Shown: positions 8,612 to 18,240 of the stretch, one piece after another
How positions within the stretch are numbered: the stretch's first letter is position 1
Layout: every line of letters begins with the position of its first letter
Source of the DNA: Fimiplasma intestinipullorum
Lineage (GTDB): Bacteria; Bacillota_I; Bacilli_A; Erysipelotrichales; Coprobacillaceae
Direction of reading: 5' to 3'
DNA length: 25,440 bases
NCBI GenBank assembly: GCA_018715065.1
Contig: DVMJ01000027.1
Location: 1-25,440, forward strand
The notes under the pieces: generated by a model
Told to the model about the DNA's origin: nothing
Database searches by the model: none
Seen by the model: the letters and a program-made list of their open reading frames with translations, nothing else
Position numbers and translations under genes: made by a program

Positions 8612-8640
8612 AATATAGCACAAAATAACCATTCAGGCAA
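8612..8640 (-). promoter_or_regulatory. Promoter for the DUF975-popT-cinA group
   Basis: Minus-strand TTGCCT (8640-8635), 17-nt spacer, TATATT (8617-8612). Transcription would begin near 8605, leaving a leader of about 13 nt with GAAGG before the GTG start. Confidence 0.6.
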
Positions 8641-8646
8641 GCTTAG

Positions 8647-8673
8647 AAAAAAAGACCCGGTTTTACCGAGTCT
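8647..8673 (-). terminator. Rho-independent terminator of the purine operon
   Basis: On the minus strand AGACTCGGT (8673-8665), loop AAA, ACCGGGTCT (8661-8653): a 9-bp stem with one G-U pair, followed by a T run (8652-8647). It begins 9 nt after the purB stop. Confidence 0.93.
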
Positions 8674-8681
8674 AAAAAGGC

Positions 8682-10064
8682 TTAATGGTCGATCTCTTTT
8701 TTCGCTAGCTCACTGGCTAATCCTGTATAAGAAGCTGGTGTCATTTCAACAAGTGTCTGATGATCCTGACTTGACAGCATATCTAACTGATCAGCAAATG
8801 CCAGAATATCCTCACGTGAAATGTTTTTACCTCTTGTCAGCGACTTTAAGATATCGTAAGCATCCGGAACGCCATATTTACGAAGCATCGTCTGAATAGG
8901 CTCCGCTAAAACTTCCCATTTTTCATTCAAATCGCTGGCCAGTTTTTCTTTGTTGACAACGCATTTAGCTAAACCGTTGAGGGTCTCATTCATCGCCTGT
9001 AAAGAATAGCCGAACGCTAAGCCAAGATTACGCTGGCTGGATGAGTCAGAGAGATCACGCTGCATACGTGAACGTGGAAGCTTGTTGGAAAGCGCAACAC
9101 AAATATGGTTAGACAGGTCCACATTCGCTTCACTGTTCTCAAAGCGGATCGGATTGACCTTATGCGGCATGGTACTGCTGCCGACTTCTCCCTTCACAGG
9201 AATCTGTTTGAAATATTCCATCGAGATATAAAGCCACATATCCACATCAAAATCAACCAGAACATTATTGAAATGACGAATACCATCCAAAATATGACAA
9301 GTATAATCATGACTTTCAATCTGGGTTGTCAAAGGATTGAAGGCTAAATGCAAATAATCCTCCACAAAGCGTTTTGCCAGAGCTGGCCAGTCCTCGTTTG
9401 GAAAAGCGGTCAGAATCGCACTGTAGTTTCCTGTAGCCCCATTGAATTTGGCCTTGATCTGAATGTTTTCGATATTCTCAATACTGGACTGAAAACGATA
9501 AGCATACACTTTAAATTCCTTACCAATGGTGGTTGGTGTTGCCGGCTGACCATGCGTATGGGCCAACATCGCATCATCCTGATGTTCAACAGCCCATTTT
9601 TCCATCGTTGCAGCCACTTCTTTTGCCTTAGGCAACCAGACCTTAGCTAAGCCATCGCGCAGCATGCAGCCATAAGAAGTATTGTTGATATCCTCTGAAG
9701 TACATCCAATATGCACAAAACTGATGAGATCTTTATAGCCCAGCTCTTCAAGACGGCCATCGATGTAATACTCAACTGCCTTCACATCATGGCGTGTCGT
9801 CGCTTCGATTTCTTTGATGCGTTGAAAAGCAGCCTCATCAAACTGAATATCAATCGCTTCAATCTCGGCTAAACGATCATGATAATTCGTTAAGATAGGA
9901 TGTTCAATATTTTCAATTAAAAACTTCAGCCACTGAATTTCGACATGTACACGATAACGAACCAGTGCATATTCTGAAAAATAAGGTCCCAGCGCTGCCT
10001 GGATGGCCGAATAACGACCATCCAAAGGGCAAAGCGCCATACTTTCAAATTCAAGCTTATTCAT
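8682..10064 (-). CDS. purB: Adenylosuccinate lyase
   Basis: Cleaves fumarate from SAICAR to give AICAR (step 8 of IMP synthesis) and from adenylosuccinate to give AMP. The 460-aa product carries the fumarase/aspartase superfamily signature SSTMPHKVNP at 296-305, including the catalytic serine loop, plus THGQPATPTTIGKE and the early CPLDGRY and TSEDINN motifs. Length and motif spelling match the longer E. coli-type PurB rather than the roughly 430-aa Bacillus type. It directly abuts purL (no gap) and its ribosome site AAAGGTGG lies inside the purL 3' end. It is the last gene of the operon, followed immediately by a terminator. Confidence 0.98.
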   Translation of the reverse strand: MNKLEFESMALCPLDGRYSAIQAALGPYFSEYALVRYRVHVEIQWLKFLIENIEHPILTNYHDRLAEIEAIDIQFDEAAFQRIKEIEATTRHDVKAVEYYIDGRLEELGYKDLISFVHIGCTSEDINNTSYGCMLRDGLAKVWLPKAKEVAATMEKWAVEHQDDAMLAHTHGQPATPTTIGKEFKVYAYRFQSSIENIENIQIKAKFNGATGNYSAILTAFPNEDWPALAKRFVEDYLHLAFNPLTTQIESHDYTCHILDGIRHFNNVLVDFDVDMWLYISMEYFKQIPVKGEVGSSTMPHKVNPIRFENSEANVDLSNHICVALSNKLPRSRMQRDLSDSSSQRNLGLAFGYSLQAMNETLNGLAKCVVNKEKLASDLNEKWEVLAEPIQTMLRKYGVPDAYDILKSLTRGKNISREDILAFADQLDMLSSQDHQTLVEMTPASYTGLASELAKKEIDH

Positions 10065-13000
10065 CTATTTACCACCTTTAAAATAATTTACACCTGCTTC
10101 AAAAAGTTTCTGATCCATCGCACCATAGATATTTTTATAGCGATGTTCACCCTGACGTTCACTATGTCCCATCTTACCGATGATCCGTCCGTCTGCGGAG
10201 ATCAGTCCCTCTATAGCATACATCGATCCATTTGGATTATATGGAGAGCACATGGTCGGCTGGCCATCTGGATCAACGTATTGCGTCATGACCTGACCAT
10301 TTTTGAAGAGCTCTTCAATTTTTTCTTTTGGTGCAATGAAGCGTCCTTCCCCATGGGAAATTGGAATCACATGCAGATCTCCTACATTGACATTTGCCAG
10401 CCATGGGGATTTGACAGAGGCGATCCGTGTAGTGACCATCGAAGAAAGATGGCGACCGATTGTATTAAAAGTCAGCGTTGCATCATTGGCATCCAGATCA
10501 CGAATCTCACCATAAGGCAGGAGTCCTAACTTAATCAGGGCCTGGAATCCATTACAAATACCGATCATCAAGCCATCGCGATGATGAAGCAGATCATGAA
10601 TAGCCTCCTTCAATTCCTGATTACGTAAAACGGTTGCAATAAATTTACCGGAACCTTCTGGTTCATCACCGGCACTAAAACCTCCTGGCAGCATCACGAT
10701 CTGAGAACGTTCAATTGCCGCTTTCAGCTCCTGGATAGAGCGTTCGATATCTCCTTCACGCTTATTGCGGATCAAAACAAGCTCCACGCTGGCACCTGCT
10801 TTTTCAAAAGCACGTTTAGAGTCATATTCACAGTTTGTTCCTGGGAAAACTGGAATAGTGACATGTGGAACGTCTACACGTACTTTTGCATATCTGGCAG
10901 GGCGGACATCTGTATCTTGGATCATGATGTCTGAAGTTGGCGCTTCAATATGCGTTGGGAAGACTGTTTCCAATGGTGCTTCATACCAGTTTCTGACTTC
11001 TGAAAGCGAAACAGACTGATCGTCATAACGCAGTTCCTTCAGATCGGTCGTATATCCTACCAGACGTATGTCACCCGGCAGCATCATTTCCGGTTGATCA
11101 GCAAGTTCAGCGACAATATTGCCATAATTCATCATCGCGAGATCATCCAAGGACAGATTACTGTCGAAATCAAATCCGATCTCATTACCCATAGCCATTT
11201 TACTGATGGCTTCAACAAGACCGCCATGTTTAACTGTATAGGCTGCCACAATACGCCCTTCCTTCATCCACTGATGAATGCGTCGATATTGCATCTTAGC
11301 ATGCTCATAATTGAACAGACCGAATTCATCTTTTCCGATCATAAATTCAACAACCTGATGCCCTGTTTCTTTAAATTCAGGCGTCATGATGTCATCGACT
11401 TCAGCTGTCGTAATGGCAAAGCTGATCAATGTTGGCGGAACAGATAGATCCATAAAGGTACCGGACATGCTGTCTTTACCGCCGATCGAAGGTAAACCTA
11501 AAGCCTTCTGTGCACGATAAGCACCTAAAAGAGCTGCCATCGGTTTGCCCCACTTCTGCGGATCATTAAGTAATTTTTCGAAGTACTCCTGGAAACTGAA
11601 ACGGATGCGAGCATAATCGCCACCCATGGCCACAATTTTAGCAACGGATTCCATCACAGCATAGCTTGCGCCATGGTATGGTGACCAGGCTGCAATTTTC
11701 GGATGATATCCATAGGCCATCAGAGAAGCAGTCGTTGTTTCCTTGCCCAAAACTGGAATCAGAGCCGCCATTCCTTCGGTTTCCGTACCGTAGGTCTTCC
11801 CACCAAATGGGGAAAGGACGGTTGCATTACCAATAGAAGAGTCAAAACGTTCAACCAGACCTTTCTGAGAACATACCAGAAGATCTTCCATTGTCTCTTT
11901 CACTAAAGATTCAAGCGATGCAGATGTTTCTTTCTGGAATGGACTATGTGTAAAATCAGGCAGATCGATATGAACCTGCTGATAACGTTTTGCACCGGCT
12001 GCATCGAGGAACGGACGACTTAAATTAACAATCGTTTGCCCCTGATGCACCATGACTAAGCGATTCGTATCTGTAACCGTTGCCACCTGGACAACTTCTA
12101 AGTTTTCATCAAAGCATGCCTGCTGGATAAAGGCGAAATCTTTAGGATCGATGACGATGGCCATTCTCTCCTGAGATTCCGAGATAGCCAGTTCCGTTCC
12201 AGTCAACCCTTCATATTTCTTTAAAACATGATCTAGTGTGATATCCAGACCGGGTGCCAATTCACCGACAGCGACACAGACCCCACCGGCACCAAAGTCA
12301 TTGCAGCGAATGATCTTTTTGGATACTTCAGGATTTCGGAACAGACGCTGGATCTTTCTTTCTTCGACCGGATTTCCTTTCTGGACTTCCGCACCAGCGG
12401 TCTCGATCGAAGTGATGGTATGAGATTTAGACGAGCCTGTTGCCCCACCGATTCCATCGCGACCTGTCCGACCACCGATAAGAAGGACAATGTTGCCTGG
12501 TTGAGGAATAGAACGAATGACCTGCTCCTTTGGTGCTGCCGCAACGACTGCACCGACTTCCATTCGTTTCGCAACATAACCCTCATCGTAAATTTCGTGA
12601 ACATATCCGGTAGTCAAACCAATCTGGTTACCATAACTGGAGAACCCATGTGCGGCTTCTGTCGTGATCTTACGCTGTGGTAACTTACCCTGCAGGGTAT
12701 CTTCCAGACTGGTGCGTGGATCACCGGCACCGGTAATTCGCATGGACTGATAGACATAAGCACGTCCAGACAATGGGTCACGGATGGCTCCGCCTAAGCA
12801 TGTTGCAGCCCCACCAAACGGTTCGATTTCGGTTGGATGGTTATGCGTTTCATTTTTAAACATCAACAGCCATTTTTCTGGACCGGTAGAGGTCTGAATC
12901 GTGATTTCAATGCTGCAGGCATTGATTTCCTCTGACACCTCTTCATCGTCCAGTAAGCCCTGTCGACGCAGTTCTTTAGCCGCAATCGTCGCCAGATCCA

Positions 13001-13820
13001 TCAGCGTCATCGGACGATCGGTCTCGATACCATAAACAGCATGACGGCTGGCTTTATACGCATCGATGTCTTCTTCAAGAATGGTCTTAAAATCGCCTTC
13101 TCCAATATCTAAGTCAGTAATGACCGTTGAAAAAGTCGTATGACGGCAATGATCAGACCAGTAGGTATCTAAAACTTTGATTTCTGTCTCAGTCGGATCG
13201 CGCCCTTCATCTCTGAAATAGGTCTGCGTGACTTTGAGATCATCCAGATTCATGGCAAGCCCCTGTGCATCCAGATAATGAGACAATGCTTCATCATCCC
13301 ATCCGATAAATCCTTCCACTGTTGGAACCGGCAATACTTCGACCGCCTGGCTCGCCAGGTCACGCGGTTTATCCAGACTGGCCTGGCGTGAATCAACCGG
13401 ATTGATCAGATAATGCGCAACCTGATCAAATTCTTCTGCCGTCAGTTGCCCATCCATCACGATCAGTCTGGCACAGCGAACCGTCACATCTTTATTGCCA
13501 GATAAGATCTGAATACACTGTTCCGTAGAATCTGCGCGCTGATCATACTGACCGGGTAAATATTCAATTGCAAGGACCTGACGATCCCGGAAAGGATATT
13601 CCTCACGATAGACATCATCAACCATTGGTTCTGAGAAAATGGTCGGAATCGCTGCTTCCAGGATTTCTGGACTGACACCCTGGACATCATAGCGATTGAC
13701 AACCGCTACGGATTGTAATTGCGTAAGCTTCAGTTCCGTTTTCAGATCATTAAGGATTTCCTTTGCCTCCACCGCATTTTCAGGTCGTTTTTCCACATAA
13801 ATACGATATACTTCTTTCAT
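10065..13820 (-). CDS. purL: Phosphoribosylformylglycinamidine synthase, single-chain with fused glutaminase
   Basis: Converts FGAR to FGAM using glutamine and ATP. At 1251 aa it is the single-chain form that fuses the PurS-like N-terminus, two AIR-synthase-like halves and a class I glutaminase, functions that Bacillus subtilis splits over purS, purL and purQ. Visible motifs: DTYWSDHCRHTTF and NETHNHPTEIEPFGGAATC in the first synthetase half; FPGTNCEYD opening the glutaminase near residue 979; nucleophile Cys1089 in GICNGFQ; His1219 and Glu1221 in GHSER. The start has GGAG 8 nt upstream, 12 nt after purD. Sequence style resembles the clostridial single-chain subtype rather than the proteobacterial one. 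Confidence 0.98.
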   Translation of the reverse strand: MKEVYRIYVEKRPENAVEAKEILNDLKTELKLTQLQSVAVVNRYDVQGVSPEILEAAIPTIFSEPMVDDVYREEYPFRDRQVLAIEYLPGQYDQRADSTEQCIQILSGNKDVTVRCARLIVMDGQLTAEEFDQVAHYLINPVDSRQASLDKPRDLASQAVEVLPVPTVEGFIGWDDEALSHYLDAQGLAMNLDDLKVTQTYFRDEGRDPTETEIKVLDTYWSDHCRHTTFSTVITDLDIGEGDFKTILEEDIDAYKASRHAVYGIETDRPMTLMDLATIAAKELRRQGLLDDEEVSEEINACSIEITIQTSTGPEKWLLMFKNETHNHPTEIEPFGGAATCLGGAIRDPLSGRAYVYQSMRITGAGDPRTSLEDTLQGKLPQRKITTEAAHGFSSYGNQIGLTTGYVHEIYDEGYVAKRMEVGAVVAAAPKEQVIRSIPQPGNIVLLIGGRTGRDGIGGATGSSKSHTITSIETAGAEVQKGNPVEERKIQRLFRNPEVSKKIIRCNDFGAGGVCVAVGELAPGLDITLDHVLKKYEGLTGTELAISESQERMAIVIDPKDFAFIQQACFDENLEVVQVATVTDTNRLVMVHQGQTIVNLSRPFLDAAGAKRYQQVHIDLPDFTHSPFQKETSASLESLVKETMEDLLVCSQKGLVERFDSSIGNATVLSPFGGKTYGTETEGMAALIPVLGKETTTASLMAYGYHPKIAAWSPYHGASYAVMESVAKIVAMGGDYARIRFSFQEYFEKLLNDPQKWGKPMAALLGAYRAQKALGLPSIGGKDSMSGTFMDLSVPPTLISFAITTAEVDDIMTPEFKETGHQVVEFMIGKDEFGLFNYEHAKMQYRRIHQWMKEGRIVAAYTVKHGGLVEAISKMAMGNEIGFDFDSNLSLDDLAMMNYGNIVAELADQPEMMLPGDIRLVGYTTDLKELRYDDQSVSLSEVRNWYEAPLETVFPTHIEAPTSDIMIQDTDVRPARYAKVRVDVPHVTIPVFPGTNCEYDSKRAFEKAGASVELVLIRNKREGDIERSIQELKAAIERSQIVMLPGGFSAGDEPEGSGKFIATVLRNQELKEAIHDLLHHRDGLMIGICNGFQALIKLGLLPYGEIRDLDANDATLTFNTIGRHLSSMVTTRIASVKSPWLANVNVGDLHVIPISHGEGRFIAPKEKIEELFKNGQVMTQYVDPDGQPTMCSPYNPNGSMYAIEGLISADGRIIGKMGHSERQGEHRYKNIYGAMDQKLFEAGVNYFKGGK

Positions 13821-13832
13821 TACGGTCTCCTT

Positions 13833-15086
13833 CTATATTAAACCAATATCATGTCGATAATATTTTCCTTCAAAATCAATGACTTCAGCCGCCTGATAAA
13901 CTTTGGCACGCGCTTCTTCCAAATCTTTACCATAAGCACAGATATTCAAAACACGTCCTCCGTTGGTCTGAAGTTCATCCTCCACTTTCTTCGTGCCGGC
14001 GTGAAAAACAATCACATCCTGCACTCGCTCAAGGCCGCTGATCGTTAGACCCTTCGGATAACTGCCGGGATAACCGCTGCTTGCCAGAACCAGACAGGCC
14101 ACCGTCTCCTCTTTCCATTTCAGCGTGATCTGATCCAGTGTTCGTTTAGCACAGGCAACCATGACTTCACATAGATCCGTATCTAAGCGAAGCAGAATGG
14201 ATTGGGTCTCCGGGTCACCAAAGCGCACATTGAATTCCAGCACTTTAGGTTCATTCTGACGATCGATCATCAAGCCAATGAAAACAACGCCCCGGTAATC
14301 AAGACCATCTTCCTGCAGTCCTTTGAGGAATGGCTGAAGGATCTTTGTTTCTAATTTCGGTTCGATTCCTTCTGGTAAAAATGGATTAGGTGAGACACTG
14401 CCCATGCCTCCTGTATTCGGTCCCTGGTTACCATCATAGATCTGTTTATGATCCTTGGCGCTGACCATCGGTAAGATCGTCTTGCCGTCGACAAAACAGA
14501 GCAAGGAGCATTCAAACCCCTCTAAAAATTCTTCCAGGACAACCTTACGTCCGGCGCCGTCCATGATACCGTCAACCATCATTTCTTTTAAAGCGGTCTT
14601 AGCCTGGGAAGCATCTTCACAGATGACAACTCCTTTTCCGGCAGCCAATCCATCTGCTTTGACGACTACAGGGTAATCAAAATGTTCCAATGCATTTAAG
14701 GCTTCCTGATAGTCGTTCACTTCTTCATAACGAGCCGTTGGGATGTGATGTTTAGCCATAAAGTGCTTCGAAAAGGCTTTGCTTCCCTCCAGCTTGGCGG
14801 CCTGCTGACGAGGGCCAAAAACCATATGCCCATGATCTTCCAGAAGATCAGCCAGCCCCATACATAGAGGTACTTCCGGCCCAATGACCGTTAGATCGAT
14901 TTTCTTTTGTTCAACAAACTTCAAGATACCGTCAAGATCTTCAACAGAACCTTCGACAAGCGTCGCAATCTCTGCCATGCCTGGATTTCCAGGCATGGCA
15001 AAGAGCTGATCAACTTGAGGACTTGAAGAGAGTTTGTAAGCGATCGCGTGTTCACGACCTCCACTGCCAATTACTAATACTTTCAT
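13833..15086 (-). CDS. purD: Phosphoribosylamine-glycine ligase (GAR synthetase)
   Basis: ATP-grasp ligase joining phosphoribosylamine and glycine (second step of the pathway). The 417-aa length is normal. It opens with the family signature VLVIGSGGREHAIAYKL, has the ATP-grasp segment VVKADGLAAGKGVV, a KDHKQ.YDGNQGPNTGGMGS stretch, and the metal-site region FNVRFGDPETQ. The ATG is preceded by AGGAGG overlapping the purH stop region (8-nt gap). Near its 5' end the codons for AMPGNPGMA form a perfect 12-bp inverted repeat, listed separately. Confidence 0.98.
   Translation of the reverse strand: MKVLVIGSGGREHAIAYKLSSSPQVDQLFAMPGNPGMAEIATLVEGSVEDLDGILKFVEQKKIDLTVIGPEVPLCMGLADLLEDHGHMVFGPRQQAAKLEGSKAFSKHFMAKHHIPTARYEEVNDYQEALNALEHFDYPVVVKADGLAAGKGVVICEDASQAKTALKEMMVDGIMDGAGRKVVLEEFLEGFECSLLCFVDGKTILPMVSAKDHKQIYDGNQGPNTGGMGSVSPNPFLPEGIEPKLETKILQPFLKGLQEDGLDYRGVVFIGLMIDRQNEPKVLEFNVRFGDPETQSILLRLDTDLCEVMVACAKRTLDQITLKWKEETVACLVLASSGYPGSYPKGLTISGLERVQDVIVFHAGTKKVEDELQTNGGRVLNICAYGKDLEEARAKVYQAAEVIDFEGKYYRHDIGLI
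14973..15000. repeat. Perfect 12-bp inverted repeat inside purD
   Basis: TGCCATGCCTGG (14973-14984), loop ATTT, CCAGGCATGGCA (14989-15000). In purD it encodes a near-palindromic peptide AMPGNPGMA about 30 codons after the start. Either strand would form a stable hairpin; no T run follows, so it is not an obvious terminator. Confidence 0.85.
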
Positions 15087-15094
15087 AGGCCCTC

Positions 15095-16618
15095 CTAATG
15101 TCTAAAGTGTCTGTATCCGCTAAATACCATCGGGATGTGCTTTTCATTACATAAATCAATGGAATCCTGATCACGAATGCTTCCACCTGGTTGGATGATC
15201 GCCGCGATACCGGCTTTGCTGGCAACCTCAACACAGTCGTTGAATGGGAAGAAAGCATCGCTGGCCAGCACTGCGCCATTGAAATCTTTATCAGGATTAT
15301 TGTGAATGGCGTTCTCTAAGGCCCATACACGGGAAGTCTGGCCACCACCAATAGCTAAAGTGACACCATTTTTCACGATGCAGATCGCGTTTGATTTAAC
15401 ATACTTAACGACCTTCATGCCAAATTCCATATCTGCAATCTGTTCAGCTGTAGGTTTGTCTTCTGTGACAACCTGCATCTCTTTGAACATCTTCGTATTG
15501 ATATCCTGAACCAGCGCTTTGCCTTCCAGATATTTGATATCATATTTTGCTTCACGCGTATTTAAATGTTTCAATTTCAGCACACGCAGATTTTTCTTTT
15601 TACGCAGCACTTCCAAAGCATCTTCGTCATAATCCGGTGCAGCAACGATCTCCAGGAAGATCTTCTTCATTTCCAGCGCGGTCGCTTTATCAATCTTATA
15701 GTTAACCGCCACAATTCCGCCAAAGATCGACTGTGGATCGGCTTCATAAGCCTTCATATAAGATTCATACCCTGTTTTGCCGATTGCAACACCGCAAGGT
15801 GTAGAATGCTTGATCGCTGCTGTTACGATCTGATCGCCAAATTCACGTACCACCGCAATTGCACCGTACAGGTCATTCACGTTATTGAAAGAAATTTCTT
15901 TACCGTTCAACTGCTCATAATCTAATAAAGAATTCTGCACATAGCTATCCACATAGGCATTAGCGCGCTGCTGTGAGTTTTCACCGTAGCGTAAGTGTTC
16001 TGTTTTCTTTAAAGAGAGATTTAAGATATCAGGGAAATCTTCTCCAACAACATCTGCGAAATAGCGTGAGATCATCGCATCATAAGCACCTGTCATACTG
16101 AATGCCTTATAAGCTAAACGTAAACGGAAAGACTCATCATCCTGCTGTTCCTTTAAGGCTTCCAAGACGGATGTATAATCCTGTGGATCTGTAACGATCA
16201 GGACATCGCGATAGTTTTTGGCTGCACTGCGAATCATGGATGGACCGCCAATATCGATATTCTCGATCATCTCTGCCATTGGTTTTCCAGCTCTCAATGC
16301 TTTTTCAAACTCATAAAGGTTGACACACACCAGATCAATTGGTGTAATTCCCATTTCTTCAACCGTCTTGACATGACTTTCCAGATCGCGTCTGAATAAG
16401 AGTGCCCCATGTACCTTTGGATGTAAGGTCTTGACTCTGCCATCAAGGATTTCCGGAAAACCCGTCACTTCTTCAATTGGAATTGCCTTCACACCGGCTT
16501 CTTGAAGCGTATGTAAGGTTCCTCCTGTAGACACAATTTCAAAATCAAGTTCAGCTAAACCCTGACAAAATTCGACGATACCGTCTTTATTGGTGACGCT
16601 GACTAAAGCTCTTCTCAT
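15095..16618 (-). CDS. purH: Bifunctional AICAR formyltransferase / IMP cyclohydrolase
   Basis: Last two steps of IMP synthesis: formylation of AICAR with 10-formyl-THF and ring closure. The 507-aa protein has the N-terminal MGS-like cyclohydrolase domain (RRALVSVTNKDGI, VSTGGT, GRVKTLHPKVHG) and a C-terminal formyltransferase domain with the catalytic Lys-His pair at 270-271 in IKHSTPCG, followed by GGGQTSRV and near the C-terminus IQPGGSIRDQD. The start overlaps the purN stop by 4 bp (ATGA), indicating coupled translation. The formyl donor comes from Fhs, encoded at the head of the same operon. Confidence 0.98.
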   Translation of the reverse strand: MRRALVSVTNKDGIVEFCQGLAELDFEIVSTGGTLHTLQEAGVKAIPIEEVTGFPEILDGRVKTLHPKVHGALLFRRDLESHVKTVEEMGITPIDLVCVNLYEFEKALRAGKPMAEMIENIDIGGPSMIRSAAKNYRDVLIVTDPQDYTSVLEALKEQQDDESFRLRLAYKAFSMTGAYDAMISRYFADVVGEDFPDILNLSLKKTEHLRYGENSQQRANAYVDSYVQNSLLDYEQLNGKEISFNNVNDLYGAIAVVREFGDQIVTAAIKHSTPCGVAIGKTGYESYMKAYEADPQSIFGGIVAVNYKIDKATALEMKKIFLEIVAAPDYDEDALEVLRKKKNLRVLKLKHLNTREAKYDIKYLEGKALVQDINTKMFKEMQVVTEDKPTAEQIADMEFGMKVVKYVKSNAICIVKNGVTLAIGGGQTSRVWALENAIHNNPDKDFNGAVLASDAFFPFNDCVEVASKAGIAAIIQPGGSIRDQDSIDLCNEKHIPMVFSGYRHFRH

Positions 16619-17205
16619 TGTATTTTCACCCTTTCTTCTTCAACTTGCAAACATCCTGAACAAAACAAACGCACTGCTTCGGGCAAGATGCGATGTTCGA
16701 TTTCCAAGATCATCTGCTGCATCTCTTCGGGACTGTTGGCCTGACTGATATCCATCGCTTCCTGAAGAATGATTGGACCGCCATCGACCACTTCACTGAC
16801 AAAATGAACTGTGGCCCCACTGATCTTGACCCCGCGCTTAAAAGCTGCTTCATGCACATGCAATCCATAGTACCCCGGCCCGCAGAAAGCAGGTAAGAGG
16901 GATGGATGAATGTTGATGATCCGGTTGCGATAAGCGGCCAGCATTTCATCAGAGATGATTGCCAGATAACCCGCCAGAACAACCAAATCGATTTTTTCAG
17001 CCTGTAAACATTCCAATAGCTTTGCCTGGTCTTTGATCACACAGTTTTTAATGCCGGCCTTCTGCGCTCTTTCAAGTCCATAGGCTTTTTTACGATTCGA
17101 AACGACCAGGACAATTTCACCATTGATCGTACCTGCCTGGCAAGCATCGATCAAAGCCTGAAGATTGGTCCCGCCTCCGGAAACGAGGACTGCGATCCTT
17201 AACAT
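16615..17205 (-). CDS. purN: Phosphoribosylglycinamide formyltransferase, folate-dependent
   Basis: Transfers the formyl group of 10-formyl-THF to GAR. At 196 aa it has normal PurN length, with the N-terminal VLVSGGGTNLQALIDA, the catalytic region INIHPSLLPAF and the GATVHFV plus DGGPII motifs. The start overlaps the purM stop by 7 bp, and the stop overlaps purH by 4 bp. No formate-dependent PurT is needed given this enzyme and Fhs upstream. Confidence 0.98.
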   Translation of the reverse strand: MLRIAVLVSGGGTNLQALIDACQAGTINGEIVLVVSNRKKAYGLERAQKAGIKNCVIKDQAKLLECLQAEKIDLVVLAGYLAIISDEMLAAYRNRIINIHPSLLPAFCGPGYYGLHVHEAAFKRGVKISGATVHFVSEVVDGGPIILQEAMDISQANSPEEMQQMILEIEHRILPEAVRLFCSGCLQVEEERVKIQ

Positions 17206-18224
17206 AGATCGACACCCTTCTTGCCTTCAACGATCTCGCCTACCTGATATGCTTCCTGTCCCGCTGCCTGTAAAGCCTGCATGGTGGCTGAAACATCTTC
17301 TTTGGAAACGGCAATAACCATACCTAAGCCCATATTGAATGTATTATACATCATCTTTTTCTCGATCTGACCCTTGTTTGCGATCAGATCAAAAATAGCG
17401 GGTACTGGATAACTATCTGTTTTGATGAGGGCCCGCTTGCCTTCTGGCAGCATACGCGGCACGTTTTCATAGAAGCCTCCACCTGTAATATGACTGCAGC
17501 CCGTGATCTTGACACCAGCCTGTCTGATGGCTTTTAACGCTTTAACATAGATACGCGTTGGTTCAAGCAGTGTCTCACCTAAAGTACGTCCTAATTCTGG
17601 ATAATAAGTATCCAGGCTTTCCTTGCTCATATCAAATACCTTACGTACGAGCGAATAACCATTGCTGTGCACACCACTGCTGGCAAGTCCGATCAGTACA
17701 TTTCCAGCCTGAATTCGAGATCCGTCAATGATATCTTTTTTGTCAACAACACCGACCGCAAAGCCAGCTAGATCATATTCATCCTCAGGCATCAGACCAG
17801 GATGTTCCGCTGTTTCGCCACCGACCAGCGCACATTCAGCCTGAATGCAGCCCTGAGCAACACCGCTGACAATAGAGGCAATTTTCTTGGGATAATTCTT
17901 CCCACAGGCGATGTAATCCAGGAAAAAGAGCGGCTCTCCGCCTGAGCAGGCAATATCATTCACACACATGGCGACCGCATCGATACCGATCGAGTCATGC
18001 TTATCCATCACAAAAGCCAGTTTTACTTTTGTGCCACATCCATCTGTACCGGAAAGTAAAACAGGTTCATCCATTTCTTTGATCGCACTCAGATCAAAAG
18101 CTCCGGCAAAACCACCGATACCGCCTAAGACCTCTTTGCGCATCGTTGCCTGCACATGACTTTTCATTAATTCTACGGCCTGATAACCGGCTTCAATATC
18201 TACCCCAGCTTTTTTATAATCCAT
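17199..18224 (-). CDS. purM: Phosphoribosylformylglycinamidine cyclo-ligase (AIR synthetase)
   Basis: ATP-dependent ring closure of FGAM to AIR. The 341-aa protein shows YKKAGVDIEAG at the N-terminus, the substrate/ATP loop SGTDGCGTKVKLA near residues 58-70, VNDIACSGGEPLFFLDY, and HITGGGFYENVPRMLP, all characteristic of PurM. Ribosome site GGAGA lies 7-8 nt before the ATG; it starts 16 nt after purC. The order purC-purM is direct: purF, which commonly lies here in other Firmicutes, is absent. Confidence 0.98.
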   Translation of the reverse strand: MDYKKAGVDIEAGYQAVELMKSHVQATMRKEVLGGIGGFAGAFDLSAIKEMDEPVLLSGTDGCGTKVKLAFVMDKHDSIGIDAVAMCVNDIACSGGEPLFFLDYIACGKNYPKKIASIVSGVAQGCIQAECALVGGETAEHPGLMPEDEYDLAGFAVGVVDKKDIIDGSRIQAGNVLIGLASSGVHSNGYSLVRKVFDMSKESLDTYYPELGRTLGETLLEPTRIYVKALKAIRQAGVKITGCSHITGGGFYENVPRMLPEGKRALIKTDSYPVPAIFDLIANKGQIEKKMMYNTFNMGLGMVIAVSKEDVSATMQALQAAGQEAYQVGEIVEGKKGVDLC

Positions 18225-18240
18225 AATTGCTCTCCTTTTT

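Noticed and set aside
12233..12604. 123-codon open frame antiparallel-phase within purL
   Set aside because: Shadow frame on the same strand as purL with no ribosome site; purL is intact over this stretch.
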